Below, piece by piece: positions 58,447 to 64,000 of a DNA stretch of 64,000 bases. The position numbers were made by a program, and so were the translations under genes. This stretch comes from Streptococcus hillyeri (GTDB lineage: Bacteria > Bacillota > Bacilli > Lactobacillales > Streptococcaceae). Location of the stretch: the NCBI RefSeq assembly GCF_003686955.1, contig NZ_RCVM01000006.1, positions 26,837 to 90,836 on the forward strand, in the 5' to 3' direction. The notes below the pieces were generated by a model. The model worked only from the letters and a program-made list of their open reading frames with translations, did no database searches and was not told where the DNA came from. Each line of letters starts with the position of its first letter. Position 1 is the stretch's first letter.

Positions 58447-59259
58447 TTACAGAAAGAGTTCTTCTAATGTCTTAGCAACCCCATCTTCGTTATTAGTCCA
58501 AGCGATTTGCTCATCAGCAAAATCAAGAAGGAGCGGATTGGCATTTTTCATCGCATAACCTGTGCTGGCAAAAGCAAGCATTTCAGTATCGTTGTGCTCG
58601 TCACCAAAAGCGATGAGTTTACTTTTATCGATATTTAAAGCGTTCAGCAGGTATTTGAGAGCGTAAGCTTTGTTGACCCCTTTAGGAGAACATTCCAAGA
58701 TATTGAGCGGTCCACCCCACGAATCCACTTCCATTTCTTCTGAAAAATGCTGGCGCAACTCACTTGCGAGTGCGTATTTATCCTCAACTCTAGTCTGGAA
58801 CAAGATAGCATTAGGATTTTTAGTGATTTTCTCAGTCACTAATTTCATCTTGTCTGTGATTTTAGACACTCCAAACAATTGAGGTTCAATGGTCTCTGGA
58901 AAATCGGTTGTGATATAAAATTTCTTACGGTATTCGCTGGCGATGAAATCTGCTTGAATCTGCTCAGCTTTTCCCAAAAGTTCTAAAAGATAACGACGAT
59001 CAATCGTCACGCTATGCTCGTAAGCCCACTTGCTCTCAGGAATGTGCGTGAGAGAACCGTTGAAATTAATCATCGGTGTGTGAAGTCCCAACTGCTGATA
59101 ATATGGAAAAGCAGTGCGATAAGGGCGGCCTGTAGAGATAATTACCTGATGGCCTTTCTTCTGAACTTTTTGCAAGGTGTTAACAGTATAATCAGAGATG
59201 GTGTGATCGCTTCTCAACAGCGTTCCATCCAAATCAATAGCAATAATTTTTTTAGTCAT
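58447..59259 (-). CDS. Cof-type HAD-superfamily phosphatase, probably leaderless
   Basis: A 270-residue HAD-IIB hydrolase: motif I DLDGTLL (about 8-14), motif II STGRPYR, the C2 cap (about 80-195), motif III Lys in KGVNKAYAL and motif IV GDEHNDTEML (about 218-227). Substrate unknown. No ribosome site: only AAGTCCC lies between a TATAAT and the ATG, so transcription should start at or next to the first base of the start codon. Confidence 0.88.
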   Translation of the reverse strand: MTKKIIAIDLDGTLLRSDHTISDYTVNTLQKVQKKGHQVIISTGRPYRTAFPYYQQLGLHTPMINFNGSLTHIPESKWAYEHSVTIDRRYLLELLGKAEQIQADFIASEYRKKFYITTDFPETIEPQLFGVSKITDKMKLVTEKITKNPNAILFQTRVEDKYALASELRQHFSEEMEVDSWGGPLNILECSPKGVNKAYALKYLLNALNIDKSKLIAFGDEHNDTEMLAFASTGYAMKNANPLLLDFADEQIAWTNNEDGVAKTLEELFL

Positions 59260-59266
59260 GGGACTT

Positions 59267-59275
59267 ATTATAGCA
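59267..59275 (-). promoter_or_regulatory. Extended -10 seven bases before an ATG (leaderless promoter)
   Basis: On the minus strand TGCTATAAT, TATAAT at 59267-59272, seven bases before ATG 59259. There is no space for a Shine-Dalgarno leader. Confidence 0.65.
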
Positions 59276-59285
59276 AAAAAAGACT

Positions 59286-59325
59286 AAAAAATCAGAGAAA
59301 GTTCATTGCCTTTCCCTGATTTTTT
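59286..59325 (-). terminator. Bidirectional terminator between DUF956 and HAD genes
   Basis: AAAAAATCAG (59286-59295) pairs with CTGATTTTTT (59316-59325), with inner GAAAG/CTTTC. Confidence 0.85.
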
Positions 59326-59326
59326 C

Positions 59327-59689
59327 TTAGTTTTTACGACGAATTTTGTTCCAGATGAGCTGGATGAGTGTCGGAAGTTTAACGACATTTTCGTTGCCGA
59401 TATGCTGACGAGCGATTTTTAAGATGGCTCCTGAGTCTTTGGAAGCAAACAAGAATTTACCGCTATCGGTATATACTTCAAAGTGACGACTGATTTTTTT
59501 GCCAGTCACATTGGCTCCGATTTTTTGCATGTTTTTCCAAGGGATTTGGATGTATTGTTCAACATTGACATCAGGATAAAATTCCAAGGCAGCATCGCCG
59601 ACTAGAAATTTCCCAACCTTGCTACCAATACCGAAGTAAGACACGCCAGTTGTTTGGAAGTTGATTGTTTTATTTAAAGATTGTGCCAT
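59327..59689 (-). CDS. manO: DUF956 protein associated with the mannose PTS
   Basis: A 120-residue cytoplasmic protein of DUF956, usually encoded right after manLMN and called ManO. SLNKTINFQTTGVSYFGIGSK... at the N-terminus and the C-terminal IQLIWNKIRRKN are typical. The fold looks PH-like; the role is unknown, though linked to the Man-PTS by neighbourhood. Here it follows manA by eight bases with a TAGGAGA ribosome site, so manA has come between it and manN. Confidence 0.82.
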   Translation of the reverse strand: MAQSLNKTINFQTTGVSYFGIGSKVGKFLVGDAALEFYPDVNVEQYIQIPWKNMQKIGANVTGKKISRHFEVYTDSGKFLFASKDSGAILKIARQHIGNENVVKLPTLIQLIWNKIRRKN

Positions 59690-59697
59690 GAAGTCTC

Positions 59698-60648
59698 CTA
59701 TTTTTCTGAAATATGACTAGCGATAAGATCAAGTTGACCAGAGAACGTCCATTCTGTGATGGTGTTTGGAAGGATAAAGTGGTCTCCTTTTTTGAGGGAA
59801 AAGCTTGCGCCACTACAGTTGATGTCACCTTCTCCCTCTAAAACACTAACAAGAAGGTAAGGAGCTGTCTGCTGCATGTCAGCTTTGCCATTGACCAGCC
59901 AATGATAGACGGTGAAAAAGTCATTAGAAACCAGTAAGGTTGATGTCAAATCCCCCGTTTTTAAGGTAGCTGGATGGCTATTTTGAGGTTGACCAATGTA
60001 GGTCACATCGACAGATTGTTGCAGGTGAAGTTCTCGCGTCTGCCCCTTATCATCTTTGCGGTCAAAATCGTAAACCCTGTAAGTTGTGTCGCTAGACTGC
60101 TGTGTTTCAAGGATCATAATTCCTTTGCCGATAGCGTGAATGGTACCGCTAGGAACGTAGAAAAAGTCACCAGCTTTAACAGGAATACGTGTTAAAAGAC
60201 TGTCCCAGTCACTCTTTTCAATCATGTCTTGAAGTTCTTCTGATGATTTTGCGTTATGCCCATATATAATTTCAGCCCCTTCATCAGCAGCGATGACATA
60301 CCAGCATTCTGTTTTTCCGAGTTCTCCCTCATGTTTCAAAGCATAGCTATCATCGGGATGAACTTGGACGCTGAGCCAGTCATTGGCATCAAGAATCTTA
60401 GTCAAAAGTGGAAAAACATCGTCACTCGGATTGCCAAAGAGTTGAGGTTGTTCGCGGTAGAGTTTATCCAGCGGTTGTCCAGCAAACTCTCCATTAGCAA
60501 CGGTAGAAACACCATTTGGATGGGCAGAAATAGCCCAATATTCTCCAGTTGTTTCGGAAGGAATAGTGTAGCCAAAAACATCGCGCAACTTTGTCCCGCC
60601 CCAAATTTTAGGGTGCATTTGTGAGGTTAAAAATAGAGGTTCGTTCAT
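59698..60648 (-). CDS. manA: Mannose-6-phosphate isomerase, class I
   Basis: Converts mannose-6-phosphate, the product of the mannose PTS, to fructose-6-phosphate. A 316-residue Zn cupin of the Firmicute type. Metal ligands: QVHPDD (about 94-99), Glu in KTECWYV, and His in GTIHAIGKG (about 170). The catalytic Arg region RVYDFDRKD follows. I start at ATG 60648 with AAGGAGA upstream. Transcribed from its own promoter and coupled to DUF956. Confidence 0.94.
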   Translation of the reverse strand: MNEPLFLTSQMHPKIWGGTKLRDVFGYTIPSETTGEYWAISAHPNGVSTVANGEFAGQPLDKLYREQPQLFGNPSDDVFPLLTKILDANDWLSVQVHPDDSYALKHEGELGKTECWYVIAADEGAEIIYGHNAKSSEELQDMIEKSDWDSLLTRIPVKAGDFFYVPSGTIHAIGKGIMILETQQSSDTTYRVYDFDRKDDKGQTRELHLQQSVDVTYIGQPQNSHPATLKTGDLTSTLLVSNDFFTVYHWLVNGKADMQQTAPYLLVSVLEGEGDINCSGASFSLKKGDHFILPNTITEWTFSGQLDLIASHISEK

Positions 60649-60792
60649 TTTGGTCTCCTTTACGAATACTCTTAAAAGCATCCAGTAGATCGATTTGAAG
60701 ATACTTTTGAGCTAATGGTTACAAGGTTTTCCTAGTGTCCATCACGTGCTTCAGTGCTGAGTGGTGGAGTAGATTAGGATATCACTAAGCTC

Positions 60793-60801
60793 ATTATAAC
60801 A
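60793..60801 (-). promoter_or_regulatory. manA promoter (extended -10)
   Basis: On the minus strand TGTTATAAT, with TATAAT at 60793-60798, giving a leader of about 140 bases. Confidence 0.5.
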
Positions 60802-60861
60802 TGTTCGAGGTGTATAAGATAGTGACGGATTAAAGGAAAAGTATACCATTTTTAAGAAAAG

Positions 60862-60893
60862 ACAACGAGGCTAGGATTTTCCTGCCTCGTTGC
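60862..60893 (-). terminator. Terminator of manLMN
   Basis: AACGAGGC (60864-60871) pairs with GCCTCGTT (60884-60891), with inner AGG/CCT. On the minus strand it is followed by GTCTTTTC. Confidence 0.8.
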
Positions 60894-60926
60894 GTATAGA
60901 GAGTTTCTAAATGAAATGGTACGTTC

Positions 60927-61841
60927 TTACATGATACCTAGTACGCGAGCAACAATACCAAGAGCGAAGAGACCAATAATCATAGTGATTGGGCTAACTT
61001 TTTTCTTAAGCAAGTGCATGCAGGCAAATGTTAAGAGAAGTCCCATAAGACCTGGGATAAGTGAATTCAACTGACCTTGAAGACTTTGTGGTTGCATTTG
61101 GTCAAGACTCATACCGCTGAGGGCATCTCCAAGAATTCCCTTCAATTGAGCACCGTTAATAGCACCTTCTGGGAAGGCAACGTAAGCACCTTCTGACAAT
61201 TGTTTAGCAGGAAGGTCAACGGTGAAGTTGATTGATACCCAACGTTGTACCAAAACAGCAAGGATGAACATACCAAGGATTGAAGCTCCTTTAGTGATGT
61301 CTTGAAGGATACCACCAGACATGTCTTTAGTGATTTCTTTACCTGATTTGTAACCAAATTCTTGAGTGTACCATAGGAAGGCCATACGGATGATGTTCCA
61401 ACCAAGGAAGAAGATAAGTGGACCAACAATGTTACCAGTTGATTGTGCAAGAGAGGCACCAAGGGCACCAAGGATTGGACGTACTGTAAACCAGAAAACT
61501 GGGTCACCGATACCAGCAAGAGGTCCCATCATACCGATTTTAACCCCTTGGATAGCAGTGTTGTCAATTTCAGCACCGTTAGCTTTTTCTTCTTCAAGGG
61601 CAAGAGTTACACCCATGATAGGAGCAGCCACGTAAGGGTGAGTGTTAAAGAATTCCAAGTGACGTGTTAGTGCGGCAGCTTGATCTTCTTTACTTGTGTA
61701 TAATTTTTTAATTGCTGGAATGAGTGCATATGCCCAACCAAGGTTTTGCATACGTTCGTAGTTCCAAGAACCTTGAAGGAATTGTGAACGCCACCAAACT
61801 TTACGACGGTCAGCTTTTGTTAATTGAATTTGTTCAGTCAT
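60927..61841 (-). CDS. manN: Mannose-type PTS permease, IID component
   Basis: IID subunit of the mannose/glucose PTS, 304 residues. WRSQFLQGSWNYERMQNLGW at the N-terminus and GPLAGIGDPVFWFT (about 110-123) are diagnostic. C-terminal hydrophobic helices (about 255-304) anchor it. With IIC it forms the sugar channel and is a known receptor for class IIa bacteriocins. Ribosome site AAAGGGG; follows manM after 14 bases. Confidence 0.95.
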   Translation of the reverse strand: MTEQIQLTKADRRKVWWRSQFLQGSWNYERMQNLGWAYALIPAIKKLYTSKEDQAAALTRHLEFFNTHPYVAAPIMGVTLALEEEKANGAEIDNTAIQGVKIGMMGPLAGIGDPVFWFTVRPILGALGASLAQSTGNIVGPLIFFLGWNIIRMAFLWYTQEFGYKSGKEITKDMSGGILQDITKGASILGMFILAVLVQRWVSINFTVDLPAKQLSEGAYVAFPEGAINGAQLKGILGDALSGMSLDQMQPQSLQGQLNSLIPGLMGLLLTFACMHLLKKKVSPITMIIGLFALGIVARVLGIM

Positions 61842-61855
61842 TATAATGCCCCTTT

Positions 61856-62662
61856 CTAGTAGTCTTCTAAGATATCGCCGATTGGGTCACCAGAACCGGT
61901 AGAACCACCACCGTTTCCACCTTGTTTAGAAAGGTTAAGGTAGATAAGGGCGATCGCAACACCCATTGTACCAAGTGCAATAAGTGTCAATTGTGTTACA
62001 GCTGCAAATACAAAACCAAGGGCGAAGAATGGCCATACTTCACGAGTAGCCATCATGTTGATAACCATAGCGTAACCTACGGCAACAACCATACCACCAC
62101 CAACAGCCATACCGCCTTTAAGCCATTCAGGCATCATGTTGAGGATATCTTGAACGGTTTCAGCAGGCATTGCAAGAAGAAGGGCAGCAGGAACAGCGAT
62201 ACGAAGACCTTGAAGAACAAGTGCAAATAAGTGAGCGCGTTCAACGCCAGCAATGTTACCTTCTTTAGCTGCGTTATCTGCAACGTGAACAAGACCAACA
62301 GAGATTGTACGAACAATCATTGTAAGGAAAAGTCCAGCAACAGCAAGTGGGATAGCAGCAGCGGTTGCTACGTTGATACCAACGTTTGTGAAGTCTCCAC
62401 CTTTGATGAAGATGATTGCAGCAGCAACAGATGCAAGAGCAGCGTCAGGTGCGACAGCAGCACCGATATTAGCCCAACCGAGGGCAAGCATTTGAAGGGC
62501 ACCACCAAGCATGATACCAGCTTCGAGATTTCCAGTTACAAGACCGATAAGGGTACATGCAACGATTGGTTGGTGGAATTGGAATTGGTCAAGGATACCT
62601 TCAAGACCAGCTAAGAAGGCAACAAAGACCACGAGAACAGCGGAAATTAAAGTAATATCCAT
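61856..62662 (-). CDS. manM: Mannose-type PTS permease, IIC component
   Basis: IIC channel subunit, 268 residues, almost all hydrophobic. FHQPIVACTLIGLVTGNLEA and MLGGALQMLALGWANIGAA (about 28-72) are family signatures. A glycine-rich tail (GGNGGGSTGSGD) ends the protein. Ribosome site AGAAAGGA. Cotranscribed with manL and manN. Confidence 0.95.
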   Translation of the reverse strand: MDITLISAVLVVFVAFLAGLEGILDQFQFHQPIVACTLIGLVTGNLEAGIMLGGALQMLALGWANIGAAVAPDAALASVAAAIIFIKGGDFTNVGINVATAAAIPLAVAGLFLTMIVRTISVGLVHVADNAAKEGNIAGVERAHLFALVLQGLRIAVPAALLLAMPAETVQDILNMMPEWLKGGMAVGGGMVVAVGYAMVINMMATREVWPFFALGFVFAAVTQLTLIALGTMGVAIALIYLNLSKQGGNGGGSTGSGDPIGDILEDY

Positions 62663-62701
62663 TTTCGTATAGTCCTTTCTGGAATGTTAAATCACTAATA
62701 A

Positions 62702-63694
62702 TTATTGAACGTTTGCTTTGTTGATCAAGTCAAACAAATCTTTTTTAGAATCGTTTGGCACTTTACGAACGTCAAATTGGACACCGAGGTCACGGAGTTT
62801 TTCAAAGGTAGCAACATCATCTTTATCCATAGAAAGAACGTTGTTAACCATTGTTTTACCAGTTGAGTGAGCCATTGAACCAACATTAAGCTCTTTAATC
62901 TCAACACCACCTTCGATAGCTTCAAGTGCTTCTTGAGGTGTCTCGAAAAGGATAAGAGCCTGTGTGTCACCAAAGCGTGTATCTTTAGAAACTTCAATCA
63001 ATTTTTTGATTGGTACAACATTAGCTTTGACACCGTTTGGTGCAGCTTGTTTAATCAAGCTCTTACGAAGTTCGTCTTGTGCTACAGTGTCAGACGCAAC
63101 GATGATACGGTTTGCTTTAGAAGCAGGTGTCCATCCAGTAGCGACTTGACCGTGCAAGAGACGAGTGTCGATACGAGCAAGGTTGATTTTAAGTTTACCG
63201 TCACCGATAACAGTTCCTGGTGGGATAGCTCCTTGTGGTGCTGCTTTTTCAACTGGAGCAGCAGCTGTTTCCTCAACAGGATTGAGTTCTTCAGGAAGTG
63301 CTTTGATACCATCCTTAGATTCTTTAATGATGTTTGCTGCTACTTGCTCAACACCAGCGTTAGCATCCATCATACGCTCAGTGTAGGCTTGGATCAGCAT
63401 TGGCAAGTTAAGACCAGTGATGATAGCGAATTTGCGGTCTGGATTTTCTCCAGCAACACGACTCGCTTGGTTGAATGGTGAACCACTCCAAAGGTCTGCA
63501 AGTACAAGCACTTCATCTTCAGCGTCGAATTGAGCGATGGCGTTGTTAAATTTAGCGTAGAGGTCATCTGGACCTTCACTTGGCATAAACGTTACAACTT
63601 GAACTTTTTCTTGTTCACCAAAGATCATCGAACCTGACTGATGAATCCCTGCGGCAAATTCGCCGTGGCTTGCGATAACGATTCCGATACCCAT
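62702..63694 (-). CDS. manL: Mannose-type PTS IIAB component
   Basis: Cytoplasmic phosphotransfer subunit, 330 residues. IIA domain (1 to about 135) with phospho-His in ASHGEFAAG (His 10 or nearby), Ala/Pro-rich linker (about 150-165), IIB domain (about 168-330) with phospho-His in [13 protein letters not shown]. It takes phosphate from HPr and phosphorylates glucose, mannose and related sugars; in streptococci it also signals in carbon control. I start at 63694 because AAGGAGG lies directly upstream and [11 protein letters not shown] is the family N-terminus. Confidence 0.96.
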   Translation of the reverse strand: MGIGIVIASHGEFAAGIHQSGSMIFGEQEKVQVVTFMPSEGPDDLYAKFNNAIAQFDAEDEVLVLADLWSGSPFNQASRVAGENPDRKFAIITGLNLPMLIQAYTERMMDANAGVEQVAANIIKESKDGIKALPEELNPVEETAAAPVEKAAPQGAIPPGTVIGDGKLKINLARIDTRLLHGQVATGWTPASKANRIIVASDTVAQDELRKSLIKQAAPNGVKANVVPIKKLIEVSKDTRFGDTQALILFETPQEALEAIEGGVEIKELNVGSMAHSTGKTMVNNVLSMDKDDVATFEKLRDLGVQFDVRKVPNDSKKDLFDLINKANVQ

Positions 63695-63972
63695 TCTTGA
63701 GTTCCTCCTTAAGTTTATTTTTTGTTCTTTTTGTAAAATTACTGCCAAAGCCTCTTGACAAACGCTTACAATTTTGAACAGATTCAAGAACCTCTATTAT
63801 TTTAAAACGTTTACAGAAAAAAAGCAAGACTTTTTATGAAAATATTTTAAAAAACTCAAAACCAAAACGAATAGGAAAGTTCTAAAATGAAGTTAGCCAC
63901 CTAAGGGTATCAAAAAACATCTCAGAGAGATATAATTGTAATCACCACAACAACAATTAGAAAGATTCTGAG
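63695..63972 (-). other. Leader and spacer between manL and the right-hand IS element
   Basis: Holds the manL leader and promoter, then AT-rich sequence up to the IS end. No gene seen. Confidence 0.5.
63798..63828 (-). promoter_or_regulatory. manLMN promoter overlapped by a cre-like site
   Basis: On the minus strand TTGCTT, a 17-base spacer and TAAAAT. The cre-like box TGTAAACGTTTTAA (63802-63815) fits 13 of 14 consensus positions and overlaps the spacer and -10, which predicts CcpA repression. A half-cre TGTAAGCG lies further down, near 63765. Confidence 0.65.
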
Positions 63973-64000
63973 ATGCAAAACTATTATACACCAAAAAGTA
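63910..64000 (+). mobile_element. Left end of a probable IS30-family element
   Basis: The last about 90 bases hold a -10 (TATAAT, 63931-63936), a 9-bp inverted repeat CATCTCAGA (63918-63926) / TCTGAGATG (63967-63975), and a reading frame starting MQNYYTPKS, which resembles IS30-type transposase N-termini. The exact boundary and terminal repeat cannot be fixed from one end. Confidence 0.5.
63973..64000 (+). CDS. Transposase N-terminus (IS30-like), cut by the window end
   Basis: Nine codons only (MQNYYTPKS). The start ATG lies in the 3' arm of the inverted repeat, so long readthrough transcripts would hide it while transcripts from the internal -10 would not. Confidence 0.5.

Noticed and set aside
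62231..62614. Plus-strand frame of 127 residues rich in Cys, Ser and Thr
   Set aside because: Shadow of manM; the composition is that of the reverse of an Ala/Gly-rich membrane gene.

Overview
The window is a low-GC Firmicute chromosome segment and almost certainly a Streptococcus. It carries the streptococcal fabM-fabT-fabH-acpP-fabK-fabD-fabG-fabF-accB-fabZ-accC-accD-accA cluster, the SNF2 helicase-hypothetical-murC-GNAT-mltG-greA neighbourhood, copY-copA-copZ, the manLMN mannose PTS and a gal cluster. Gene content, DexB and the abundant large intergenic repeats would fit the S. bovis/S. equinus complex, but the species is inference.

Layout. 1-4.1 kb: the end of a sugar ABC transporter (binding protein and two permeases) and dexB, an alpha-1,6-glucosidase; together they take up and split isomalto-oligosaccharides. 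4.1-9.6 kb: a frameshifted maltose-type acetyltransferase and galR on the minus strand, divergent from galK-galT-galE (Leloir pathway). 9.6-12.9 kb: gatCAB, the Asp/Glu-tRNA amidotransferase. 12.9-13.7 kb: an ORF-less, 3'-truncated group II intron fused to an intergenic repeat. 13.8-17.0 kb: a lipoprotein and an LPXTG surface protein with a pilin-type isopeptide domain and a long T/E/S repeat stalk. 17-20.9 kb: a C26 peptidase and a DMT exporter between two repeat-rich intergenic regions, then aspartate kinase (minus). 22.3-33.2 kb: the complete type II fatty-acid synthesis and acetyl-CoA carboxylase locus, with FabT-type operators. 33.3-42.1 kb: SNF2 helicase, murC, acetyltransferase, mltG, greA. 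42.1-45.1 kb: the copper resistance operon with two cop boxes. 45.4-48.8 kb: TRIC-type channel, a HAD phosphatase, DegV, and a small membrane-anchored protein. 49.3-52.9 kb: an AT-rich two-gene cassette (ABC/SMC-like ATPase plus HNH nuclease) that looks like a Septu-like defence system. 52.8-57.0 kb: a T-box-controlled glyQ-glyS unit, with a structured repeat between the two genes, and two small genes. 57.1-63.8 kb (minus): rarA, HAD phosphatase, DUF956, manA and manLMN. 63.9-64.0 kb: the start of a probable IS30-family element.

The most unusual signal is a family of modular structured repeats in intergenic DNA (13.5, 17.2, 17.6, 20.0-20.8, 36.4, 45.1 and 54.1 kb). Their stems differ in sequence between copies but stay base-paired, and some copies also provide terminators or a promoter -35 box to neighbouring genes. 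The ATPase-HNH cassette, whose stop codon lies inside the glyQ promoter, is the second main target.

All coordinates and motifs were read by eye; no database search or folding program was run.
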